In this document: positions 48,886-60,443 of the stretch, one piece after another | Position numbering within the stretch: the stretch's first letter is position 1 | How the letters are laid out: every line of letters begins with the position of its first letter | DNA from: Coffea arabica | Taxonomy: Eukaryota > Streptophyta > Magnoliopsida > Gentianales > Rubiaceae | Assembly (NCBI RefSeq): GCF_036785885.1 | Contig: NC_092317.1 | Coordinates: 126,501 to 190,500 of the forward strand | Length of the DNA: 64,000 nucleotides | Reading direction: 5' to 3' | The notes under the pieces: model-generated | The model's input: the letters and a program-made list of their open reading frames with translations, nothing else | Told to the model about the DNA's origin: nothing | Database searches by the model: none | Program-made: the position numbers and the translations under genes

Positions 48886-51800
48886 TCACTGTTGGTTTTG
48901 CGGTCTTTGTTGTTGAAAATTGGGATGATTTTGCGGTGTATTCTGGAGAGGCACCATTCCAGGTTGTAGATTCTGCATGTTCTGTTGCATGTTTCCAAAA
49001 GCACCTTGTGAACCATGCTGTTGCTGCTGTTGCTGGATGGGCATCATACTTCCAGGATTGGTAGTTCCCATGCCAAACACTGCAAAGAGGTCCCCATTTT
49101 TGTTTTAGGCCGCCGCTCACAGTTGACATGCATGCTTACAATTCCAACTAGAAAAAACTAGACGAAGGTCTATATGTCATCCTCATTCTAGATAGCACAA
49201 AATTAGGCATGACAAAAGCTTAAAAAACGAAAAACAGTACGCGCAAGAAAAACAGCAAATTCCATACTTTGGTCACTGAGGTTTTGTGAAGTAAGAGTCC
49301 GACTGCCACCAGACATTCCAAACTGAAAGCAGCAAAGTTACTGTAAGAGCATTTCATGACATAATTGCCAGTTAAAGATACATCCAGTAATAAAACATTC
49401 ATAAGGATGACAGAATTTCTTCAACCAAGTTGAACACTGCTGTAAAAGATCATGACAACTTAAACAAGTTCAACTGTATAAACTAGACCCCTCCTTTTGA
49501 TTCGATGAAGATTGCAATTTTACCTCAGAACTAAAAAGAACTAACTGTTGGTTGAAACATGTGAAACGGAAAACAGCTAACTGTTGACCAGCACTAAAAT
49601 TTTTTAATCAGTTCCACTGTCATTCTCAAACATTACAAAGGCATACCACACAATCATGTCCGAAAACTTGAATATCTTTGTCAAGTCAAAACAACAGTTT
49701 TTGTTCATCTGCACCACCATTTCACCTTTTCATTTATATCAGCCCTAGATTCTAACATCAGGGTGTTTGGTATTTTGGTCAATTAGGAGATGAACTTGAC
49801 GACGTCTGAGGTACAATTCTCAAATTCAGGTTACATCTGCATCACTTTGCACATAAGGTATTATATTGAGAATTTAAGACTGTCCAAAAACTAAAAAAAA
49901 CTGGAAGCTAATTCACCCTTAAAACATGCCTCAACTTTGTGAAGCAAAGCAGCACCATCATGTTCAAATTTGCTTCTCCTCCCAAGAAAGCTCCATTCAA
50001 TATCATTCTCAATAAGCTAGAAAAGAGGGCAATAAGAACAGCAGATTGAATTGCAAAGCTAACCTGCATTCTGGGCATAAGTGGTTGAGATGGCATCATC
50101 GCTGACATGTTTGGAATCTGACATTGAACTGAAAAGTATGAGAGACTGACCTATACACAACCTTATCAATATTGAAAGACTTTCAAAATAACTCAAACAA
50201 AAGGAACACAAAATAGAAGGAGAGTTTCAGAACCATAGTTTAAAAAGAAGATAGTCAACTTGCAGTTAATTGGCTAGTGAAGACCAAAGGTGAGTAGGTA
50301 AATTTCAAAATAAGAATTCTGAACAACCAAGGGAAGAAACAGATGAGGTTAAATATTAAGGCTATTAGTAAACCTATCCATGAGCAAACACCAAATGAGA
50401 AACTAGGTACGAATGCCTAACGACATCATTGACTCTCAGAAGGAAGTATCATAAGGAACTAATTTGGGAACCAGAACTACCTTCTTAGGACCAAATTTTT
50501 GTCAGACAAAAGCCAAAGTTATGCTCATTGGTAAGGAATTATGAAGTTTAAATCCATATAAATGCTCACAGGGACTAGACAAAAAGAGAGAGTTCCTAGG
50601 AGTTGAGTATTTAATATCTGTATGTCAAGAGAAGTAAGACAACAAGGTGCAACCGGAAGTATTGATTAGATATATCCAATAGAGATCTCTATAAAAGCAT
50701 CAAACAACAAGGGACAAAAACCTAGTGTTTTTAATTGACTTAAAAGGTCAATCAACAGATCTGTTAAGCATTGAAAGGAAAACAAACTAATTGTCTAACC
50801 ATCTGGGTAGTTGGTGTATTCTGAGCGGCACTAAATAATGCAGTATTTGCAGGGTTAGAAAACTGGTTTAAATGACGATTCAGTTGGCTTCCTTGATTGA
50901 GTTGGCTTTGACCCAGACCATGCTGAATGGCCCCAGATGTCAGCTGCCTTCCCTGAAATTGCTGGGCCCCCAGTGGCTGAGAGAATTGCATCTGATGTTG
51001 GCCGTGTAACTGGAAAAGGCAGAGACATTCTTATTGATAAAATATGTGAACAACAGAATTTCTGGTACAACAATGACTACTATAATATAATGCCTCTCCA
51101 CTAAAAGAGAAAGAGAGAGCATTTTAAATGTTTTAAGTCATCCCATTCATATTGAAGAGAGAGCTATAATACAAAAACTAATCAATGTGAATTACAAAAC
51201 CACAGAAATGAAGAGGCATGAATTGTTAAGACTTATTTATTTATCATTCAGGCTAAGTTACAGCAAAGTAAAACTTCAGAGTTATGGCATCAACATGACC
51301 CATACACACAATGTACAAAGCGATCACTTATTAAGAACTCCTCCAAACTTACAACTCAATGGTCCCAGAATTCCTTCAGCATAAGTCCTTGAATAAGCAA
51401 TCCATCTACTAACTAATATGACAGACCTGACACAACTTAATGCTACTCCCCATCCCAAATTGAATGTCATAGATTGACTAGGCAAGATGTAAGGGAAGAG
51501 TTGAGGATACAAAATGATTTAATGGGAAAGTGAAAAATATAAGTGGTCGAACTCCCTATTAACTAACTTAGAAACAGGGAGTTGGGCCACTAGCTTTTTT
51601 TCCTTCTTCTTGTGTGTGTGTGTGAAGTATTCAAAAGGTAGAAATAGCCAAAAGTTTAATGTTTCTATTGAATTAAATTAAAGTTTATTCGAGAAGGGAT
51701 TGAAAAGAAAAGTATGCATTCCATTTGCAATGGACAAATATTAGTCAAGTTTGTGGGAGATTCTTTCAAGTTGCAGACTAGATGTTCCCTTATATAACAA

Positions 51801-54800
51801 CTAAAAGATGCTCAATTTGCTACAAGCAATGATGACAAACCAGAACATGGATATTTATGGAATTTAACAGGACTTGAACTACTAGCAGTAGCATAGAGGG
51901 AAGCAGCAGAATGAACATGACATCATAACTTCAACATCCTCATTTGCACATGGGACACTGGAAGTCTCAAAAGACACATAAGAGAAAACCAGGATAGAGA
52001 AGTTCTCAGAACCAGATCCAAGATCCATCTAGTCATGCATAGCATGACCAGCTGATTGGTGATACTGTCATGTGAAGGAACTCTGATAGATGGAATTCCC
52101 AGGAAGGCATAGCATGCCTTGGCACGTATTCATTTTCAAGTACGTCATACAATATAAACAAGCACTTGTGGAGCAATGAAAAACAAACTGGTGCACAGGG
52201 AAGAGAACTACATGAATAATTCATGATGCCAAATTACCTTAGGAGGGGAGTCCAGTGACAGAAAATAGAAAAGGAAAAGCAAATAAGAAAGACGTGAAAC
52301 TGAGGTATAAAGAGAAGGGGGAGGGGGAAGGTAAAATAGGTTTGCAATTACCGCCTGGAATTTTTGTTGCGACTGGCCCTGAAGATCATGCAGCTGCCCT
52401 TGTTGATTCTGTACAGACCATATTCAGTTTGACAAAAGAAAATTTCAGCTAGATGGAGAAAAATGGAAAAAGTTTTGCATCAGCCAACTCAGCCACTTGA
52501 AGAGTTGTATATTACACTTCAGCAGAGGTCAATTGAAAAATATAAACTGAAACAACAGCTCATGGGAGATGAAGGAAAGAAGAGGGATATAATATATCCA
52601 ATGTACAGAGTATCATAGGTTCTCAAGAGGGATGCTTTGTCTTACTTCTCATCATTTTTATTTGCCCTCTGGGTCAGTGGAGAAAGCCGAAAGAAAAAGA
52701 ATGTAAATATCAAAGAAAAAGGTTAAGGAAAAAAATATTTTTTTGGTCATGCACCAGCAGAAGTCTTTTTAAGTTAAATCTCGCTTTGCCATTGAAGTAC
52801 TAAGTCTGCAATGATGGATTTGCTCTGTTTAGTGTAATTTCATTACTCAACCAACGAAATCACTTAAGCAGATTCTAGACATTCTACCTGCCCTAGTCCA
52901 GGCAATGATGACTGCCTAAACTGCTGTTGAGCGAGAAGTTGCTGCTGATGCTGTGGCAATTGCATCATTTTCTGCCTTTGCTGCTGCTGCTGCTGCTGCT
53001 GCTGTTGCTGGTGTGACTGTTGCTGAGGAGATGGAGTATTCATCATGCTTGCACCAGACCTCGGGGAATTGGCATACGGCAGTGGAGACGTTGTTGTATG
53101 GTCAAAAGAGGTACTACTAGCAGCACTAGGAGAAGCTGCTGCCCTTCCCATATGTGGTGCTCCAGAAGCCTATTCTAAAGATCATCTCATCAGGACCAAG
53201 AGCCAGTTAAGCAGAAGGGAAAAGTTACGTTTTATATTCAAGCTGGGACAGCCTAAATTTAATTAAATATGAGGAGAAATAAAAGAAGACCAGAACTTCA
53301 AAAAGAACTCAAAACAAAAAAATTCGAGAATGAGATTATAGCAACCCAATTCCAAAAAACAATTTGATGAAATTAAATGCAAACTGATAATAGATTATTC
53401 AGATGAGCTAAAAAAGGCATGTCAGGCAGTAAGAAATTCAAAATCCTCCTGGGATGTGGAGGAAGTTAAATTTGAAGAAATTGATAGTATAAACCTGTAA
53501 CATGGCTCCCTGACTGCTAGTGTTGCTTGATGCTAGGGGAGGTGTACTTTTCATGTACATTCCTAAAACGAAGGTCAGATTATTGGTTACTCCAAAAATT
53601 TTGATAAATAAATTTTGAGAGGCATGCTGTGGAGAAACTAATAGACTATACCAGATGAATCTGTAAAAGTCTGGGCACCATCACCAAGTATATCTACCAA
53701 ATGCACTGGGAGTGAAGATGTAATCTGTCTTTGCTCTACGGGTATCCGCAACCCTGCACACAGACCACTTCCATCAATTCTTAAGACCAGCATATACCAA
53801 TTCTGACAAGCTGTTTCAGCTTGCATTTAGGAATTCAACTGTCAAGGAGTTTCAAAAGCTCAAAGGGGTTTCCCCGAGAGCAAACTTGTCAAAGTTATAT
53901 AACTTTAACTGCTGTGCAGAACAGCACTGAGTGATGATTTTATCTGTTCTTGCTTCTCAAAAACAAATAATACAATTTGCCCAGTTTATTTTCTTCACAA
54001 GAACCATTTGAATTAAAGGCACAATCATCAACTCAGAGTGAATTTTTTATTTTTCTAGGGTATTAATTTCATTTGCTTCCAAAATTTTCTGTTACTCGCT
54101 CATTTTTTCCTCCTCCTCAATAATAAAGTTATGTTATTACTACAGTTACAACCTTCTCCCCTCCTAAAGCCTCAACCTTGTTTTGGAAACAATATGAGGG
54201 ATTTCAGTCATTGAGAAACAAGAGAAAGCAGACCCAGAATGTTTACTCTCATTTTGCGCTTCATAATTGATGATACTGTATCTATATAAAAAACCTATGT
54301 CACATCAACTAAACAGAATTCACTATCTAGAGACCTGTATTGGAATCAAGTATACTTAAAAAAAACACACACAAAAGATCATCAATACTCTATAGCAATT
54401 GGTGTAATTTTAACTAGTTGGGGGGAAAAAATAAAAAGTCTCAGTAGCTTATCATGGAAAGCAATTCAAGGTAAGAATAACACCTTCACCATGATTGACA
54501 GCATGCCGAAGTAAATTTTCTTGCTCTTGAATTTTGGCAGCTTGAACCTTGTCTATGGTTGGAAGAAGTGTAGGACCCTGCCTAGTACCAAAGTAGGCTT
54601 TGCGGGTATCAGCTATGACCTTCTCAGCGCTTTCACACGCAGCGCCAATCATATCAATTCTATTCTATGAACCAGAAGAAGGGGGGGAAAAAGGAGTCCA
54701 GAACATATGGGTGTAAGATATAAGCGTGGGAAATGTTTAAGCAAAAAATAATAATGATGATTAGTCGGACCTTTAATTTGTCAATTTGCAAGGAGAGGGG

Positions 54801-55601
54801 AAGGTTTTGCATGCCAAGTAACAGCTGCTCTCTCTTGGAATTGTCTTCCATTTCCATCTCTGGCAGTAATTTTGATGACAGCATAACAGGTAGAACTGCA
54901 GGGAAAGCAAGCAAAAGGAGACGTTTGAATGTTGGGAAATTACAAAGATGGAATTTTTTTTTTTTTTTGATGGTTAAGAATTTGAAGTAGCAGGGTGTGG
55001 GTGTAGTTAAAACTGAGAAAGATAAGCGAAAAGCAAACAAACAGCAGTGAGGAGATAGGTAGGTTAGTACTCGCAGCATTTTCAGCATTGACATTCTTGG
55101 GATGGACGACAAAAGCCTTGGAAACCTTCTTAATGTCCTCGACAATATTGAAGAGTTCCAAATTAACCATAGAAAATTGCCCCAATATATCTTGCCTGGT
55201 TGGAATCCACGCATAAAAAAGAAGAATAAAAATTAATCAGATTGGTATCCATACGTATGGGAACAAGAGGGGGAAAAAGGAAAGATTGAAGAGATTATGG
55301 GTGGAGAGTAATAAGACCATTTAGGAACAGCATTGGTGCGAGCAATGGCGTCGAAATCGTCGAGGATGCGAGAGATGGCTTTGAAGAGGCTGATGGCGCG
55401 AGTCCTGACGGAGTCTAGGTTTAGCTGCTGTTGAACTGCTGGGTTCAGCCTCTCCACCACCGCCACTCTTGAAGTCCCTTGCTGCTGCTGCTGCTGCTGG
55501 GAAGCCTCTGAGACTGAGACACCTCCTCCTCCTCCCCCTATTCCACTTCCACTTCCAATTCCAGCTCCTCCCACCGCTGCAATTCCTTCTATGCCAGCCA
55601 T
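48886..55601 (-). CDS. MED8: Mediator of RNA polymerase II transcription subunit 8
   Basis: Twelve coding exons in transcript order: 55601-55318, 55195-55071, 54895-54771, 54664-54484, 53753-53652, 53562-53495, 53169-52888, 52408-52352, 51009-50800, 50117-50064, 49322-49268, 49079-48886. They join to 1737 nt, 578 aa. MED8 is a head-module subunit of the nuclear Mediator complex; in Arabidopsis it affects flowering, jasmonate/defence and organ size. The structured N-terminal part (to about residue 240) shows ERLNPAVQQQLNLDSVRTRA, the helix LFKAISRILDDFDAIAR, LGQFSMVNLELFNIVEDIKK and LPVMLSSKLLPEMEME. The remainder is a long Gln/Met/Pro-rich low-complexity tail ending QQRPQNQQ, typical of plant MED8. 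A Gly-rich and Q7 segment precedes the conserved part. The start is the first in-frame ATG. Intron sizes range from 66 nt to 1.34 kb, and all borders are GT-AG. Confidence 0.95.
52975..53024 (-). repeat. CAG/CAA repeat coding for a polyglutamine tract in MED8
   Basis: On the transcript strand a run of CAA/CAG codons encodes about eleven consecutive Gln within MED8 exon 7. A second, shorter (CAG)n coding run (seven Gln) lies in exon 1 near 55479-55500. Such tracts vary in length between alleles. Confidence 0.85.
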
Positions 55602-58300
55602 GGAAATAACGGGTCCCCCCAACCCCAACTCCACTTTGGGTGATTTAAAAAACAAAAAAAAACCAATAAATAGAGAGAGACTATTGAATTGGCCCAATCC
55701 CCCGGCGTAAACGACAGCGTTACTTCCCTTTTTGCAGTCCAAAAGGACATCTTCAGTCGTTGGATTTTGCTTGAAGCCAATAAAATGGGCAAATATCTAA
55801 ATCAGTCCCCACATTAGTTGAAAATTTTCTATACTTCTTGGAGGTCAATTTTAAAAGCTTTTTGCCTCGTTTAGATTTGAAGTTTTTAAAATTTTTTTAT
55901 TTTTGGCAAAATATGCTTAGTATGATGTATATAAAATAAAAAAAAATGTGCCAACAAATTTTTTTCATAAAAATTCGCAATTCGCCTTAGTCTTAAATGT
56001 TTTTTCTCCTTCCTATGTAATTTAAATTGAAAACAAATTATCTCACTTATTATTAATGATTAGTCAATAATAGATCAATTTGAAGAAATCAATAGAATAT
56101 AGAGAGACACAAGATCCTCCTATCTTTTGTTCCTATTCCTATTTTTGGAGACCATTTGTAGATTTACATGAAATTATCTCACTATTGATATAATCAAGTT
56201 CAAAAACAACATAGCCCTTTTAAATTCTATACATGTACATTCTAAAAAGAAAAATAAAAAGTTAATTAAATTTAAAAGGGTAATATTAAAGTTGATAGGT
56301 GGGTTTAGTAAAGTTCTTGAATTGAATAAGAAGTTAAATTGGAGCATTGACTTGATAGATAAATACTACTATTGATACTAATTCTAGAGGAATGTACTGG
56401 TGTAGGTAATTCAATCGGATTGAGGTGATGAAATAGAGATAACAAATAATTTTATTATAGTAATTTAGGGAGAAACGCAGTCTTGGTCCCCCATATTTGG
56501 TTTATGTGCTAAATTGATCCTTAACATTTTGATCAAAACAAAAGTAGTACTTGAATCTTTTGATTTTAGACAAATTCATGACAATTAACAAAAAATCATG
56601 ATAGGTAACTATCAAAATCATATTGCCATTAGTATACAATTCTAACTTGTATTTGTGATCTCTAACATCTGGAGTTTCTATCAATATGATTTCTTAGATT
56701 TTAAATATATATAGTTATGGTTTTAAATAAAATGAATTGTGAATTGAATTACTTCTGTGACAATTATGTTCCCAGATCCCTATAAAATATTGTTAAAATT
56801 ATTTATATCAACATAACACTGTAATTTAATTTAAAGAGCGCCTTTTTTTTAATGAATTATATCAAAATAACAATCTTAGACGATATATAGCATGAGAATT
56901 AGTTGAAAACAAAATACAATACTAATTTTAACAGATGACTTTAGTCAAATCACTATTAGACAACGTCGTGCATGACTTGTCCTTGTAGCAGGTTTCAAAT
57001 GACTACAAGGACATGTAATCAAAATAATTAGTGAAGATAATTACTAATCTTCTTTTGTTGTTTCATTCTTATTGTGTTTCCTTTCTATTAAAATTTAATA
57101 ATGAAGTTTTTTAAATAATGCCTTTAATGTTCATATGCAACCACTGGGATCGACGCAATCACCAAGAGAAGGACTTTTAAAGTCTTTGTTGCTGTTAAGA
57201 TATAAATTTCATACATGACAATTGGTCTTGAGTAGAGTGTGAGGAGGGGTAAAATAAAATGTTCATATATATTGATAAATTTGTTGAATATTCTATTAAT
57301 TTTAACAAGACACCTATTTCGTGCATATCATAGTAGATAACCTATCGAAGCGCCCAAAAAAAAAAAAAGGGATCAAACTTATCTTAATTTACATATAATA
57401 CATACAACACATATCTTATAAATGAATTTATAACAGACAGTATAAATTCTCGACACAAGTGAAAAATGATAAAACTCATTATAAATAAATTACTACAGTG
57501 CAAAACAATAAGTAAATATATTATGCCAAATTAGAGACCAAATATGCAAATAAGAAGAAAAGATATAAGAAATTAGTGACATAAACAAAATGAAATAAAA
57601 ATATAAAAAAAGAAGGGAAAAAAGTTTAATAAGCTTTTTCATGTTTTTTATTCTCAAAATTAAATGATAAACTGTTCAATTATAACTTAATACAAAATAC
57701 ACTCAAATGTTAAAGATTTTAGTATTTAATAATTTAATAACTCAATAGACTTATATTTCAGATTTTGATTTTATCAAATGCACCCTTAGTGCACATCCAA
57801 TATAATTTTGATCTAATCTTTTTCTCATTTTTATCGTATGACCTTCAATACATCATTATTTGAGGCTCAAAGAATCGTAAGAATTCAAGCTAAAAAACAT
57901 CAGGGGATCAAAAGTGAAAAGTCAGAACTATTGACTAACAGCAATTTGATTTTGACTGCTAGTGATTGTCTCTGATTTAGCTAAAAGCTGAAACTTTGGG
58001 GTCACATTCGTTTTGATCGAAATATTATGCACCAAAATTAGTGTGTAAGTTAAATATTGGGGACCAATTTGCATTTCTCCCTACTTATGCTTCCAACTCG
58101 TACGAGTTCCCTCCTCGTTAATTTAATTTAAAAAAAAAAAAAAGATCCAAAAGGGAGGAAGATCACATGTGGACTTCCGATTCCAGGTCTGACCGGTGAC
58201 GATGCCTTCTGTCCATTCCGCCCGCCCAGCAATCCTGAATCAATAATTCATCATCACCATCCACACTACTCCTCCTCCAGTCCTCCTTCCTGTTTCTGGG
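55602..58300. other. Intergenic region between divergent MED8 and RING-CH genes
   Basis: About 2.7 kb, strongly AT-rich. The left end is the MED8 promoter and leader. A degenerate relative of the TGTTTGGAT-type MITE may lie at about 55862-55985 (TCGTTTAGATTTG start, TAGTATGATGTATATAAAAT core). No supported gene is present. Confidence 0.45.
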
Positions 58301-58564
58301 TTTTAAACAATTGATTATTCAAAACAGTGTTGTGTTGCCTGGCCTTCAACTACTTCTACTGCCTCCTCCTCCATTTGCGACGTCGGTCCACCCTGCGACT
58401 CTCGCAATAAGAGTTTTTCTAAAAAAAAAACGAAAAAACTGAAAATCAATTCCCTACCGACCAACAAGTCTTTGCGAATTCTAATTCCATTTTCTTTCCA
58501 ATTTCTTTATCTGTCTTTTTTCCAATCTCCCCAGGATCCCTCTTCTCCCATTGCTTAATTGCAG

Positions 58565-60345
58565 GTAATTCCTCCTCATTTCACCGTCTCTTTTTTTTTT
58601 TTTAAATTTTTTTTCCTTCTAATGATTCTTGTTGTCCGTTTCTTAATCTATTAACATTGATTAAGTTGCTCGTATGGATTGATTAATTCCTGCAAATTCT
58701 CGTTGTTGTCTCTCAGTCGGTCAAAAAGATTATAGCTTTGCCCGTTTTCTTTATTGCTTTGCTCACTCTTGCATCCTTTCCTTGCCCTGATCTCTTTAAG
58801 TTTGATCATTTAAGCAGTACCCAGTTCACCCCCCTTTCTGCTTCTGCTTCGCACTACACTACCCAACTGGGACGACTAGCACTACTGTTCTACTAATCCA
58901 CCTCACTTAATTTCCTCCTCCTCCTCCTACTTGTATTTTTGTCCCTATCATTATGTTGTTTCAATTCTTTGACCAAATCTCCATCGTAAATGGCAAATGC
59001 TTTTCCATTGTAAAGTAAATATGATACATCCTATGTCTACTAGTCTCCAAGAATCAACTGTTCAACAATGCCATCAACACTTATGGGATTAATACCTTGC
59101 TTTATTCCCGCATGGCGCGTGCCATCATCCTCGTGTTTGTTTTGTATCTAATCAAATTGTCATTCACAGAGATATGTACACGAATGTAATTTCTTTTAGA
59201 ATGTAAATATTTGAATGATGATAAGCATGGAACTTGGACGTTGTTGGACCCCAAATTTGACGTGCTTTTGTCCAGTATACGTAATTTATTGCTCACACTC
59301 CTATTTGATGAAACGATCAGACAAATCACAAGCATATTCTTGAGTCAAAAATTTTGAAAACAATGGTATGCAGCCTTTAAACACTTTATCTTATGTATCA
59401 GATCAGCATAATACATCCAGACAGATCTTTGTATTGTGCCTCTCGCCCGTAGTTGTGCTTCTGGCCTTAACAAGATTTAACCCTGGCTAGGATGGATATC
59501 TTATCTTTTTTCTCTTGGTTTTTATTAAGAAATTGCAGAGGAGGAAGCGTAGACAGATCAAACAGATACCGAATTGAATAATTCTCAATCTAATGTCATT
59601 ACTCTAAGATGTCATAACATGTTGGTAGCTGAGATTATGGGCTATTTTTACTGGAACTAAAAGCTCTTAATACCTTGATGATGTTGTGGTAGAATATTGG
59701 TTTTATGCTTCTTTGTCACTCCTAGTTTCCTTGTGTGTTGTTTGGTGGCTGTAGAATTTGAGTGGTACAAAATTGGCCAGAGTGAAAGATGAATAAATAA
59801 GTTTCCTGGAGTTAAAATATTTTTTTGGACTTTCTTAACTCTTATGACTGGGTAGATTGCAGAAAATGAAAATATTTATAGGAGCTAACTAGTTAGTGTC
59901 AAACTAATGGATGCAGTATTATTAGTGGATATCTCATTGATTAATGATTCCGTTGTTGTTTTTTCTTTGTTACCATGATTGCTGTAAATACTTCTTTTTA
60001 TGAGGCTGAAAAATGGTGAAAATGCATTTACTTTCCTCCTTTTTGCAGTATGTCTTCCTAAGACATTAATACATTACTATTATATGCATCAACAGCAGTT
60101 ATTTCCATTTATGACTTTGATTAGTGACCTTAACCTCTAGATGAGCAACTAGGATATATGAACTTGTCAAGATAGAATATGTACTTGTAACGTTTCTGCT
60201 ATTGGGGCACTGGATAAGATAACTTTGTATTGGAAGATGAGTAATGACAAGAATAGACTTTCTTGCAAAAGTTATTCATGTAGCTTCACATATATCAACT
60301 CTGGATATTTTCTCCTGATATTGCAATTATTCATCTTGTCTGCAG
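58565..60345 (+). other. Probable 5' UTR intron of the RING-CH gene
   Basis: A pyrimidine-rich leader-like segment from about 58300 ends at a donor (GCAG|GTAATT) at 58564. A matching acceptor (GTCTGCAG) ends at 60345, just upstream of the coding exon. The 1.78-kb interval is T-rich and non-coding, as is common for first introns of plant genes. This is inferred from splice signals only. Confidence 0.45.
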
Positions 60346-60365
60346 GAATTGGGGTTTCTTCTGAA

Positions 60366-60443
60366 ATGATCTTTACAAGTGCTATCTTTGGGTATGAATT
60401 TTATGATCTAATTTGCATTCAACAGTTTCCGCAATGCAATTAG
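60366..60443 (+). other. Upstream ORF overlapping the RING-CH start codon
   Basis: ATG 60366 opens a 25-codon frame that stops at TAG 60441-60443, ten bases past the first base of the main ATG at 60434, in a different frame. If the leader is spliced as predicted (exon from 60346), this uORF is in the mature mRNA and would be expected to lower main-ORF translation. Confidence 0.45.
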
